Of a stretch of 64,000 bases of DNA, positions 8,865 to 17,709 are shown piece by piece. The DNA is from CAVQRB01 sp963715055 (GTDB lineage: Bacteria; Pseudomonadota; Alphaproteobacteria; Rhodobacterales; Rhodobacteraceae), in NCBI GenBank assembly GCA_963715055.1, contig CAVQRB010000009.1, forward strand, positions 1 through 64,000, in the 5' to 3' direction. Numbering within the stretch: the first letter of the stretch is position 1; the number at the start of each line of letters is the position of its first letter. Made by a program: the position numbers and the translations under genes. The notes under the pieces were generated by a model that did no database searches, was not told the DNA's origin, and saw only the letters and a list, made by a program, of their open reading frames with translations.

Positions 8865-10665
8865 ATGACACCGCTCTCACATATCCGCAATTTCTCCATC
8901 GTGGCCCATATCGACCATGGGAAATCCACGCTGGCCGACCGTCTGATCCAGTCCACCGGTACCGTCGAGGACCGGGAGATGAAGGAGCAGATGCTCGATA
9001 GCATGGACATCGAGCGCGAGCGCGGCATCACCATCAAGGCGCAGACCGTGCGGATCAATTACCGCGCGCAGAACGGCGAGGATTATGTCCTCAACCTGAT
9101 CGACACGCCGGGGCATGTGGACTTCGCCTATGAGGTCTCCCGCTCCATGCGCGCGGTCGAAGGCTCCCTTCTGGTGGTGGACAGCACGCAAGGGGTCGAG
9201 GCGCAGACGCTCGCCAATGTCTATCACGCGCTCGATGCCGACCACGAGATTGTCCCGGTGCTCAACAAGATCGACCTGCCCGCTTCCGAATGCGACCGGG
9301 TGGCCGCGCAGATCGAGGATGTGATCGGCATCGACGCCTCACAGGCCATCCGCGTCTCCGCCAAGACCGGCGTCGGCATCACAGAGACGCTGGAGGCCGT
9401 GGTGCACCGTCTGCCCGCGCCCAAGGGGGACATCAACGCGCCTTTGAAGGCGATGCTGGTGGACAGCTGGTATGACAGCTACCTCGGTGTCATCGTGCTG
9501 GTGCGGATCATGGACGGGCAGCTGCGCAAGAACGACCGCATCCGCTTCATGCAGAACGGCACCGTGCACCACGTCGACAAGATCGGCGTCTTCCGCCCCA
9601 AGATGACCGACATCGACGTGCTGGGGCCGGGCGAGATCGGCTTCCTGACCGCCTCCATCAAGCAAGTGCGTGACACCCGCGTCGGCGATACCATCACCCA
9701 CGAAAAACGTGGCTGCGACAAAGCGCTGCCGGGCTTCAAACCAGCGCAACCGGTGGTCTTCTGCGGCCTCTTCCCGGTCGATGCCAATGAATTCGAGGAC
9801 CTGCGCGACAGCATCGAGAAACTGGCGCTCAACGACGCCTCCTTCAGCTTCGAGATGGAAACCAGCGCGGCCCTCGGCTTCGGCTTCCGTTGCGGCTTTC
9901 TGGGCCTTGTTGCACCTCGAAGTGATCCGCGACCGGATCGAGCGCGAGTACGACATCGACCTGATCACGACGGCACCGTCGGTCATCTACCACATCCACA
10001 TGAAGGACGGGACGATGACGGAGTTGCACAACCCCGCCGACATGCCTGACCTGACGCTGGTCGAACACCTCGAGGAGCCGCGGATCAAGGCGACCATCCT
10101 CGTGCCCGATGACTACCTCGGCGACGTGCTCAAGCTCTGCCAGGACCGCCGCGGTATCCAGCTCGACCTCACCTATGCCGGCCAGCGCGCCATGGTCGTC
10201 TACGACCTGCCGCTCAACGAAGTGGTCTTCGATTTCTACGACCGGCTGAAATCGGTGACCAAGGGCTACGCCTCCTTCGACTATCAACTGATCGGCTACC
10301 GCGAGGACAAGCTGGTGAAAATGTCGATCCTCGTGAACGACGAACCGGTCGACGCGCTCTCCACCATGGTCCACCGCGACCGGGCTGAAATGCGCGGCCG
10401 GGCGATGGTGGAAAAGCTGAAAGACCTGATCCCCCGCCACATGTTCAAGATCCCGATCCAGGCGGCCATCGGCGGCAAGGTCATCGCCCGCGAAACCCTC
10501 TCCGCCATGCGCAAGGACGTGACCGCGAAGTGCTACGGCGGCGACGCGTCACGGAAGCGCAAACTGCTGGACAAGCAGAAGGCGGGGAAGAAGAAGATGC
10601 GGCAGTTCGGGAAAGTGGATATCCCGCAGGAAGCTTTCATTTCAGCTTTGAAAATGGATGGATAA
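8865..10665 (+). CDS. lepA: elongation factor 4, frameshifted
   Basis: LepA (EF4) is a ribosome-binding translational GTPase that can back-translocate stalled ribosomes. The GTPase motifs are seen near the start: AHIDHGKSTL (P-loop), DTPGH and NKID. The EF4-specific C-terminal domain is present, ending with GKKKMRQFGKVDIPQEAFISALKM. Together the parts make the usual length of about 599 residues. The frame breaks at 9906-9910 inside FRCGFLGLLHLEVI: one base too many in CTTGTTG. All else is intact, so a sequence error is likely. Confidence 0.95.
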
Positions 10666-10685
10666 ATTGCTATTTCAACGTTAGT

Positions 10686-10697
10686 GTTTAGCTAAAC
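10686..10697. repeat. 12-base perfect palindrome after lepA
   Basis: GTTTAGCTAAAC reads the same on both strands. It lies 21 bases past the lepA stop in an AT-rich spacer, where base composition changes from lepA to accessory DNA. It could be a short operator or part of a weak terminator; there is no U-tract. Functional meaning is unsupported. Confidence 0.35.
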
Positions 10698-10898
10698 GAT
10701 TGAGGCAGATGGATTTTCTTGTTTAAGAAGCTGCCTTTATCGCGGCGTTGGTTACAATCGGTAGTGTTTTCGACCGTTTAACGTTGGCTGCGCGTAGAGC
10801 AAAAACGGACGCCATAGTTTCAAGCTACTCAGAACTCACTGTTAATATTTTATGCGGGGTTCGAAAGGATATTTGGCGGATCGCCTTTATCTTTTCGG

Positions 10899-11600
10899 TT
10901 GGTTGCTTCGGTTGGAATTTACGTGACCTCCCTGATATTTATGATGTATCTGTATTTCGGAAAAGGCCACGAAATGGTCGAAATTCCTGCATCAATTCTT
11001 ATCCCGTGTGTTTTGGGAACGGTTTGCATCGCTTGGCTGTCAATCTTGCAAACAAGGCTTTTCGTATACGAATCCATTTTCTCCGAAACTAAGCTCGCTA
11101 GACCAATATTTTTGATTTCGGATTTTCTTACCTCCACCAACATCTTCTTTTTTCTCTTTTCGGCCGTTTTGGCAGCTTCGCTTGCGGTGTTCCAACTTAT
11201 AAATTTAGGTAACACAATTTCAGCATCTTCGCCTGCGTTTGAAATTAAAGTGCTGCGCGCTCATCATTCAATTGTTGAACGCTTTGGCTTTGGTTCTCTC
11301 GATGAAGACTTTCTATTTCTTGTTACCATGGAGGTTGCAAAGGATAAGTCAGATACTACGTCACGAACCGTAAATTTTGATACGATGCTGACACTTGCTA
11401 GCGATCACAACTTTTTTGCCGCCGGCTCGTTTTTCGGCGAAGAGTATGTTGGCGTGAACAGGGGTTCAGCGAAGTTCAAATCAAAAGAATTAGAGTTTGA
11501 AGAAGCGCTGAGCTATTTTAGTGCACAGTTTTCAGACATCGACGGAAGCGAAAAATCAAGCATTGACGAATTTGAGCCGGATGCGGATTTGTATGGGTAA
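10899..11600 (+). CDS. AT-rich putative membrane protein, orphan
   Basis: No family is recognised. The 233-residue reading starts at a TTG and shows three likely membrane segments (residues about 1-18, 29-50 and 72-95), then a soluble tail with many Ser, Phe and acidic residues. Base composition is clearly more AT-rich than its neighbours and codon use is different, which suggests recent transfer. The frame is open upstream to 10818 with no ATG, so the true start is uncertain and the gene may be a remnant. It lies between lepA and the methyltransferase fragment, in the presumed island. Confidence 0.45.
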   Translation: MVASVGIYVTSLIFMMYLYFGKGHEMVEIPASILIPCVLGTVCIAWLSILQTRLFVYESIFSETKLARPIFLISDFLTSTNIFFFLFSAVLAASLAVFQLINLGNTISASSPAFEIKVLRAHHSIVERFGFGSLDEDFLFLVTMEVAKDKSDTTSRTVNFDTMLTLASDHNFFAAGSFFGEEYVGVNRGSAKFKSKELEFEEALSYFSAQFSDIDGSEKSSIDEFEPDADLYG

Positions 11601-11724
11601 GAGGTGGCTCCGGAAATCTGAACAGCCGGGATAGGCCCTTGCGGGTCAGGCCCAAGACGCCAACCTTTCCGCAGGATGCAGGTCGGATCGCGGGGGGCCG
11701 AAAGGTCCGGGGCGGAGGGCAGCA

Positions 11725-12570
11725 TCATCCGGGTTCGCGCGGGGGACCGAAGGCCGCAACGCCCGAGGGTCCGGCGACGGGTGGCAACGCCCCTAGCAAG
11801 CTGGGCCGGACATCGCCCTCTTGGGGTGAGCACAGGCACAAGAGGGCGTCAGATGGTGCGGATTTCGGTCCGACCCTCTGGCGGCTTTCGCTTTCGTGCC
11901 CCCTGGAGGCGTCCGCGGCCGCCTTCTCCCTAGCTTCAGCAAGATCATAGAGCGGGTTGCGAAAGAGTGAGTTGCCCGCACGACAGCGCGAGATTTCCGG
12001 TGGCTGCCAGTCCGAGAGAAGCCCGCCGAAATCAGCCACAACCAGACCGTCGCCTGAAAAGCTCTCGGCCACATCATGTTCGAGGGCGACCCGCCTGCCC
12101 AGTGCTGCCACGAGGCGAAGCGTCCGCTGATGCGTCAATGGGTCTGCGGCGATCGCGTGGTGGTGGGTGGATATGAGGGCAATACCCAGGCGCTTGTTAT
12201 CCATCAGCGGTTTCATCCCCTTCAACATGTCGATTTCGCCGCCCTGTGCATCGCAAAGCAACAGATCAACGCGGGGCAAGCCTGTGTGGTCCATCAGTCC
12301 GGCAAGATCGGCGGCGGGCATATTCTGCATGCCGGAACTCTCCGTCTCGAAATCCGCCTCCGGCGCATTGTGGTCGCTGATGCGTCCTAGAATGAACTCG
12401 ATCTCAAGACCGTTCAGAGCAGCGTTCCTCTGGCCCACGGCGATGTGCGCCGGATCCATCTCCAGAGCGACGCCGCGCCGCACGTCGGACTGTTCGGACA
12501 TGAACGATATGGAGCGATGGGCCCAGAAAGCCCCAATTTCGACCCTATTGGCCTCATCAGGCAGGTGATT
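11725..12570 (-). pseudogene. FkbM-like SAM methyltransferase lacking its N-terminus
   Basis: The readable frame shows a class I methyltransferase core: VEIGAFW just upstream of the first ATG, which resembles the SAM-binding loop, then GVALEMDPAHIAVGQRNAALNG, and DLLLCDAQGGEIDMLKGM. The ATG at 12501 comes after the SAM-binding loop, and the frame is closed by a TGA at 12571-12573 with no start codon before the loop. I therefore read it as a 5'-truncated gene. The C-terminal 60 residues or so look like read-through of non-coding DNA. Such enzymes often decorate surface sugars, which fits the adjacent manC. Confidence 0.6.
11815..11847. repeat. 9-base inverted repeat inside methyltransferase remnant
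   Basis: Arms GCCCTCTTG (11815-11823) and CAAGAGGGC (11839-11847) pair perfectly around a 15-base loop. It sits in the region that looks like read-through of the methyltransferase frame, so it may be the old terminator of that gene. No long T-run follows on either strand. Confidence 0.35.
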
Positions 12571-12573
12571 TCA

Positions 12574-12904
12574 GCAGTCTGTGGAAAACCACTTCCTCCT
12601 GAGGTTCATGCACTCCTTTCAAGCCAGTGATCACATCCTGCATCCACTCGCCGTATTAGCCGCAGGAGTTGCCTTTCAACCCGTTGTGCCTGTACTGGAT
12701 CGTGTCGCCTGTCAGCATGACAATCTTATTGTCGCCTCCAACCATTGACTTTTTAGCCAACTGTCGCCTGTATCCTTTCGCGTGCAAGGTTCAAACGATC
12801 GGCCCGGGGCATGGTGTTTTGCTGCAATCCCCTGTACCTGGACATGAACCGGTTTCAAGGTGCCAGACTCCTGGACAGCGCGAGAAAACAGGGCAAGCAA
12901 GACA
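12574..12904. other. gene-free spacer upstream of manC
   Basis: About 330 bases with no supportable gene. It begins at the stop that closes the methyltransferase remnant and ends at the manC start. The only pattern I see is three direct copies of TGTCGCCT at 12703, 12730 and 12762. A weak TTGACT lies at 12743-12748, but its spacing to any TATAAT-like sequence is poor. Confidence 0.5.
12703..12771 (+). promoter_or_regulatory. three TGTCGCCT direct repeats upstream of manC
   Basis: TGTCGCCTGT at 12703-12712 and 12762-12771, with TGTCGCCT at 12730-12737 between them. Start-to-start spacing is 27 and 32 bases. Direct repeats on one face of the helix could be binding sites of a regulator of manC or remains of a repeat element. 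Binding is inferred, not shown. Confidence 0.35.
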
Positions 12905-14332
12905 ATGATTTATTCGGTAATTCTCTGTGGCGGTTCCGGTACACGCCTTTGGCCCCTGTCGCGCAAGGCGTTTCCCAAACAATTCGTGGGGCTTCTGGGC
13001 ACGAAAAGCCTGTTTCGATCCTGCGCGAGCATGTTGTCGGGCGAGGGCTTCGCCCCCCCCCTTGTGGTCACGGCATCCGATTTCCGCTTCATCGTGACCG
13101 AACAGATGCTGAGCGAAGGCGTCGACCCCGGTCCGATCGTGATCGAGCCTTCCGCGCGCAACACCGCCCCCGCCATTCTGGCGGCAGCCTTCGTCATCGC
13201 CGAAAAGGATCCGTCCGCGGTCATGCTGGTCACCCCGTCGGATCACGAGATTTCGGACGCGGAAGCTTTCCGCGCTTGCGTCAGGGGCGCCGAAGCCACG
13301 GCACGAAGCGGCAAGATCATCACTTTCGGTGTGGCGCCGACCTATGCGGAGACCGGCTATGGCTGGCTTGAGCTCGGCAAGGAAAAGGCGGGCAATGTCA
13401 CCGCCCTGAAACGATTTGTCGAGAAACCTCCTCTCGATCGCGCCGAGAAGATGCTCGCTGATGGCGGATATCTGTGGAACGCCGGGATCTTCATGTTCAA
13501 GGCGAGCACGATCATCGAAGCCTTCAAGAAACATGCGCCAGACATGGTTGCCCCGGTCAGGGAAGCCGTGGATCAGGCGCAGCAGGATCTCGGATTTCTG
13601 CGTCTCGCGGCGGAGCCTTGGGGAAAGGTGCCTGCGAATTCGATCGATTATGCGGTCATGGAAAAGGCGGACAACCTCTGGGTCGCGCCCTATCCTGCCG
13701 CTTGGAGCGATCTGGGCGGATGGGACTCGATCTACCGCGCCATGGAAACCGATTCGAAAGGGGTCGCGGCCTCCGGTGCGGTCACGAGCCTCGACTGTTC
13801 GAACTCGCTGTTGCGTTCTGAGGTCGACGACCTTGAACTGGTCGGCATCGGTCTAGACAACATCATCGCGGTTGCCATGAATGACGCGGTTCTGATCGCG
13901 GACCGGACCCGAAGCCAGGATGTGAAGATCGCCGTCGAGGCCTTGAAGAAGAAGGGCGCGAAACAGGCCGAGGCCTTCAACTACGATCACCGGCCCTGGG
14001 GTCATTTCGAAAGCCTCGCGCATGGGGACCGCTTTCAGGTCAAACGCATCGTGGTGCATCCCGGAGCGTCCTTGTCGCTGCAAAGTCATGTGCACCGGTC
14101 CGAGCACTGGATCGTCGTATCCGGAACCGCGCGCGTCACGATCGAGGACACTGTCACGCTGCTGACCGAAAACCAGTCGATCTATATCCCGCTTGGCGCC
14201 AAGCACCGCATGGAGAACCCGGGCAAGGTCCCGATGGTCCTGATCGAAGTCCAGACCGGCATATACCTCGGCGAAGATGACATCGTCCGCTACGAGGATA
14301 TCTATTCGCGTGGTCAGGGCGCGAAGGGCTGA
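12905..14332 (+). CDS. manC: mannose-1-phosphate guanylyltransferase / mannose-6-phosphate isomerase
   Basis: A bifunctional cytoplasmic enzyme making GDP-mannose for surface polysaccharides. The 475-residue protein begins with the nucleotidyltransferase signature LCGGSGTRLWPLSR and FPKQF, has the FVEKP substrate motif near residue 178, and ends with the metal-binding cupin domain of the isomerase (RPWGHFESL, HVHRSEHWIVVSG). The ATG at 12905 gives the family-typical MIYSVILCGG start; in-frame upstream codons are not conserved. It follows the methyltransferase remnant, so this may be the surviving part of a capsule or exopolysaccharide cluster. Confidence 0.92.
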   Translation: MIYSVILCGGSGTRLWPLSRKAFPKQFVGLLGTKSLFRSCASMLSGEGFAPPLVVTASDFRFIVTEQMLSEGVDPGPIVIEPSARNTAPAILAAAFVIAEKDPSAVMLVTPSDHEISDAEAFRACVRGAEATARSGKIITFGVAPTYAETGYGWLELGKEKAGNVTALKRFVEKPPLDRAEKMLADGGYLWNAGIFMFKASTIIEAFKKHAPDMVAPVREAVDQAQQDLGFLRLAAEPWGKVPANSIDYAVMEKADNLWVAPYPAAWSDLGGWDSIYRAMETDSKGVAASGAVTSLDCSNSLLRSEVDDLELVGIGLDNIIAVAMNDAVLIADRTRSQDVKIAVEALKKKGAKQAEAFNYDHRPWGHFESLAHGDRFQVKRIVVHPGASLSLQSHVHRSEHWIVVSGTARVTIEDTVTLLTENQSIYIPLGAKHRMENPGKVPMVLIEVQTGIYLGEDDIVRYEDIYSRGQGAKG

Positions 14333-14486
14333 GTTCCTGCGCCACGGCATGCGATGCAGCGCTGCTTTGGAACGGTTGATTCAGCCAGTCCCTGTACGCC
14401 GCAGAGGGGCCAGCAGCGCGAGAGTTGGTCGCGGGATATCGGAGCAGTCGCCAAGATGGATCGCATGACGGAAGAAGTGATCCGGA

Positions 14487-14597
14487 ATGAAGAAACGAAA
14501 GCACCATTCGCCCGGGTTCAAAGCCAAGGTTGCGCTTGAAGCGATCCGTGAGGAACTGACGCTGGCAGCATTATCCAGGAAGTATGGCGTGCATCCT
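14487..14597 (+). pseudogene. IS3-family transposase OrfA fragment
   Basis: The first 37 codons match the start of IS3-group (IS407-like) OrfA proteins: MKKRKHHSPGFKAKVALEAI, ELTLAALSRKYGVHP, which is the helix-turn-helix DNA-binding part. After GVHP, where relatives continue TQISSW, the sequence turns into a different gene (hupE). So the element is cut off after about 111 bases; no orfB and no second inverted repeat are found. It marks one of the deletion joints of this accessory region. Confidence 0.75.
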
Positions 14598-15008
14598 TGG
14601 CTGATTTCCATCGCGTCCTTCCGGGCGCGATGGGACTGTTTCTGGTCCTCGGCGCCGCGCTCCTTCCCGAACCCGCTGCAGCGCACAGTCTCACGGATGA
14701 AGGCGCGGGGCTCCGCAGCGGGCTCGCGCACCCGCTGACGGGCCCCGATCATTTCCTTGCCATGTTCGCCGTCGGACTTTGGGGTGCGCAACTGGGCGGC
14801 GCGAGTGTGTGGGAGTTGCCGGTGACATTCCCGCTGGTGATGGTGTTCGGCGGCATCCTCGGTATCCTCGGCCTGCCGTTCCCGCAGGTCGAACTGGCAA
14901 TCGCCGTGTCGGTCCTCGTCCTTGGCGCGGCCATCGGCGTCGCTTGGCGTCCGCCTTTATGGATCGCGGTTGCTCTGGTCTCGTTCTGTGCGATCGCGCA
15001 TGGCTACC
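14597..15008 (+). pseudogene. HupE/UreJ-type membrane protein fragment
   Basis: The frame shows the N-terminal half of a HupE/UreJ family protein, a small membrane protein found with hydrogenase or urease genes and thought to move nickel or cobalt. Seen are a signal-like segment (GLFLVLGAALLPEPAAAH), the GLAHPLTGPDHFLAMFAVGLWGAQ signature with metal-ligand His and Asp, and further membrane helices. Homology stops near FCAIAHG at about 15005, and its own start is replaced by IS3 sequence. With both ends lost it is a remnant; no hydrogenase or urease genes are in view. Confidence 0.7.
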
Positions 15009-15350
15009 CTTCTGCTGCAGGTATATTTCCACAGCTTCCGACAACAGTACCGAGGCGGAAGAGCTGACCATCATACTGACATCGACTTCAGCTGAACCTG
15101 TGTTTCTCAGCCTGAGCATGTGCTTTCCGGGCAGCTCAGCATCGCGAGACCTGAGGTGGAACCAGTAATCGTCCAGCTGATCGGCAGCTTTTCGCGCTCT
15201 GGCTTCTGCTACTTTCGCCGAACGTGTGCGCAGTGAGTATGCGATCCGTGGTGGCAAATAGTGACGGACAAGCTCTCTGGGGATGTGGCGGCTGAAGTAA
15301 AACACTCCGTCTTTAACGAAGGTGAACGTGGGTGAAATGGTCTCCGACAT
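15006..15350 (-). pseudogene. tyrosine integrase, N-terminal fragment
   Basis: About 115 residues of a phage-type site-specific recombinase. The start reads MSETISPTFTFVKDGVFYFS, then RHIPRELVRHY and IAYSLRTRSAKVAEARARKA, the N-terminal DNA-binding region of alphaproteobacterial integrases. The catalytic C-terminal domain (R-H-R-Y) is missing because the frame runs into hupE sequence at about 15006. It starts 61 bases beyond the 3' end of tRNA-Leu and points away from it, the classic position for an integrase of an element inserted in that tRNA. It cannot be active. Confidence 0.75.
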
Positions 15351-15411
15351 GGTCTACGGCTCCAAGCAGTTGCTAAAAGCTGAAGTGATACCAATGCGTT
15401 AGCTTAAGCGA

Positions 15412-15497
15412 TGGTGCCCAGGAGAGGACTCGAACCTCCACACCCTTGCGAGTACTAGCACCTGAAGCTAGCGCGTCTACCATTCCGCCACCTGGGC
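15412..15497 (-). tRNA. tRNA-Leu (anticodon CAG)
   Basis: The minus strand folds as a leucine tRNA. The acceptor stem pairs GCCCAGG (5', 15497-15491) with CCTGGGC (15422-15416), followed by discriminator A and an encoded CCA. The anticodon loop is TTCAGGT between CTAGC and GCTAG, giving CAG. A long variable arm and a GTTCGAGTCC T-loop are present, as expected for Leu. Its 3' end borders the integrase remnant, so it is the probable attachment site of an integrated element. Confidence 0.95.
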
Positions 15498-15702
15498 CGG
15501 TGTCGTGAGAGGTGGCTCTAAGCCCAACCTCGATCGGAGTCAAACGGATTTTCCGGATTTTTGCCGTTCTCTTTGAGGTTGCCGAGCAGCGCATCATCAC
15601 GTTGCTCTGAACGAGCCAGGTGAGGTCCGGATTGGCAATTGCGCCTTGTCTCACCCGCATGACAAGGCTACACCACTGGGGGTCGAAGCGATGAGGCGAG
15701 AT

Positions 15703-16686
15703 ATGTCCAGGCTTGTTACAATCTTTGGCGGATCCGGTTTCGTCGGTCGGTATGTTACCCGCAGGATGGCCAAGGCCGGCTGGCGGGTGCGCGTGGCTGT
15801 GCGCAACCCCAATGAAGCGATTTTCGTAAGACCATACGGCGTCGTGGGCCAGGTCGAGCCGGTCTTCTGCAACATTCGCGACGATGCCTCCGTGCGCAGC
15901 GTGATGATCGGTGCCGATGCCGTGGTGAATTGCGTGGGCATTCTGTCCGAAGTAGGCAAGAACCGTTTTGACGCCGTGCAGGCGGAAGGTCCGGAGCGGA
16001 TTGCGCGGATCGCCGCCGCAGAGGGCGTCAGACGCATGGTGCATGTATCTGCAATCGGTGCAGACGAGGCATCTGACAGCGACTATGCGCGCACCAAAGC
16101 CATTGGAGAGGCAGGCGTGCTGAGACATATGCCGGAGGCCGTCATTCTGCGGCCTTCGATCATCTTTGGTCCCGAGGATCAGTTCTTCAACCGCTTCGCC
16201 GGGATGACGCGCATGGGTCCGATCCTGCCTGTCGTCGGTGCCGACACATTGTTCCAGCCGGTCTATGTCGATGATGTCGCGAAAGCGGCTGAATCGGCGC
16301 TGACCCGGCAGGTGTCTGGTGGTGTCTATGCGCTCGGCGGCCCGGAAGTTCTCAGCTTCAGAGATCTGATGAGCCGTATGCTGGAGGTCATCAACCGGCG
16401 TCGCCTTGTAGTCAGCATCCCCTTCTTTGCCGCCCGGATCATGGCTTTCGGGTTCGACATGCTGCAGACGCTGAGCGCCGGGCTGATCAAGAACGGCATG
16501 ATCACGCGCGACCAGGTAAAGAACCTCCGGCGCGACAATGTGGTCGGTGAGGCGGAAAAGACCTTCGCGGACCTCGGCATCGAGCCGGTGGCACTGTCGG
16601 CGGTCCTGCCGGAGTATCTGTGGCGTTTCCGGCCATCCGGACAGTACGACGCGATCAAGAAATCCGCCAAGAACCTCAAGACCTAA
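15703..16686 (+). CDS. NDUFA9-like NAD(P)-binding protein (complex I-associated SDR family)
   Basis: A 327-residue atypical short-chain dehydrogenase resembling the mitochondrial complex I accessory subunit NDUFA9. The Rossmann motif VTIFGGSGFVGRY is at the N-terminus; VNCVGIL, VHVSAIGAD and YARTKAIGE follow, and ALGGPEVLSFRDLM near residue 210. Alphaproteobacteria carry this as a stand-alone gene; it may bind NADPH or quinone-linked complexes. The ATG at 15703 has GAGG six bases upstream; ATG 15691 with GGGGG upstream is an alternative. It is convergent with uppP, with overlapping stops. Confidence 0.85.
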   Translation: MSRLVTIFGGSGFVGRYVTRRMAKAGWRVRVAVRNPNEAIFVRPYGVVGQVEPVFCNIRDDASVRSVMIGADAVVNCVGILSEVGKNRFDAVQAEGPERIARIAAAEGVRRMVHVSAIGADEASDSDYARTKAIGEAGVLRHMPEAVILRPSIIFGPEDQFFNRFAGMTRMGPILPVVGADTLFQPVYVDDVAKAAESALTRQVSGGVYALGGPEVLSFRDLMSRMLEVINRRRLVVSIPFFAARIMAFGFDMLQTLSAGLIKNGMITRDQVKNLRRDNVVGEAEKTFADLGIEPVALSAVLPEYLWRFRPSGQYDAIKKSAKNLKT

Positions 16687-17486
16687 CTGTAGGCGTAAAC
16701 CAGCAGAACCATGCCGAGGATCACCCGGTAGATGACGTAAGGCGTGAAGCTGACGCTGCGCAACAGGCGCATCATGAAGCTCAGGGCCAGCAAGGCCGCG
16801 AGGAATGCGAAACCGGCGGCGATCAACCAATCCCGGGCAACCGACCAGTTCGCCGATTTGACGACATCCAGTCCCAGAATGGTGCCGGACGCGATGATCG
16901 TCGGGATCGACATCAGCATGGACAACCGCGCCGCACCTTCGCGATCATATCCGAGCCGTCGTGCGGCGGTGATGGTGATACCCGAGCGTGACGTACCGGG
17001 GATCAGGGCCAGCGCCTGAGACAGGCCCATGATGGTTGCGTCTTTCAGGGACCACTTCTCGGCGGTCTTTTCCGATGATCCTGTCTTGTCTGCCCAGTAG
17101 AGTACGAGGCCGAATCCAAGCATCGTCCAGCCGATCACCACAACCGACCGCATGGCATCTTCCCACCCAGCCAGATGGATGACGAAACCGACTACGGCCA
17201 CCGGGATGGTTGCGATCAGGAGGCAGAGTGCGAGGAATGCGCCTGGTGTGTCCACCTTGCCCCGGAGCAGTCGCGCCGACCCCAGCAAGGCGATCCTCAC
17301 GTCTTTCCAGAAAAAGAGAACCACAGCGAAGAGTGTCCCCACATGCACCGCCACATCTATGGCAAGCCCCTGATCGGCAACCCCTGTGAGCGCCGGCAGA
17401 AGCACCAAATGCCCTGATGAGCTGACAGGCAGGAACTCCGTCAAACCCTGGATCGCGGCAACCACGAACAGGTGGAAAAGGGTCAT
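16683..17486 (-). CDS. uppP: undecaprenyl-diphosphate phosphatase
   Basis: UppP (BacA) removes one phosphate from undecaprenyl diphosphate, recycling the lipid carrier for peptidoglycan and polysaccharide synthesis. The 267-residue membrane protein shows the two signature motifs: GLTEFLPVSSSGHL near the N-terminus and PGTSRSG near residue 165. Several hydrophobic helices are evident. I chose the ATG at 17486 because GGGAG lies nine bases upstream; an ATG at 17495 is also in frame. It diverges from gltD, and the intergenic region holds an 11-base inverted repeat. Confidence 0.93.
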   Translation of the reverse strand: MTLFHLFVVAAIQGLTEFLPVSSSGHLVLLPALTGVADQGLAIDVAVHVGTLFAVVLFFWKDVRIALLGSARLLRGKVDTPGAFLALCLLIATIPVAVVGFVIHLAGWEDAMRSVVVIGWTMLGFGLVLYWADKTGSSEKTAEKWSLKDATIMGLSQALALIPGTSRSGITITAARRLGYDREGAARLSMLMSIPTIIASGTILGLDVVKSANWSVARDWLIAAGFAFLAALLALSFMMRLLRSVSFTPYVIYRVILGMVLLVYAYS

Positions 17487-17552
17487 GGGGCTCATCTCCC
17501 GAGTCAATCCCTGAGCGGTGGTATAAGCTCAGGGAATCAAATGAAAAGCACC

Positions 17553-17579
17553 AATATAGGTCCGTATAGGACCTATATT
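17553..17579. promoter_or_regulatory. 11-base perfect inverted repeat between uppP and gltD
   Basis: Arms AATATAGGTCC (17553-17563) and GGACCTATATT (17569-17579) with a 5-base centre GTATA. It lies 67 bases upstream of the uppP start and 131 bases upstream of the gltD start, in an AT-rich divergent promoter region. The shape fits a dimeric repressor or activator operator better than a terminator, as both flanking genes point away from it. The regulator is unknown. Confidence 0.55.
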
Positions 17580-17709
17580 TTACGTCTTTGCGCCACTCTC
17601 CCTGAGTTTTGGCGCAGTTATTTGACTATTAGGTCAGCACTAATGACTTTATTTGCTTTCTGTCTTGGGGTAAGGCTGCACTCCTGAGATTTGGTGGAGG
17701 ATGAGCGGG

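Noticed and set aside
10666..15411. Second copy of the tRNA-Leu 3' end as a left att site
   Set aside because: I looked for a direct repeat of the tRNA end in this region and saw none, so the element boundary cannot be placed.
15373..16830. 485-codon minus-strand frame over the NDUFA9-like gene and tRNA-Leu
   Set aside because: Runs through the tRNA gene and is antisense to a clear gene.
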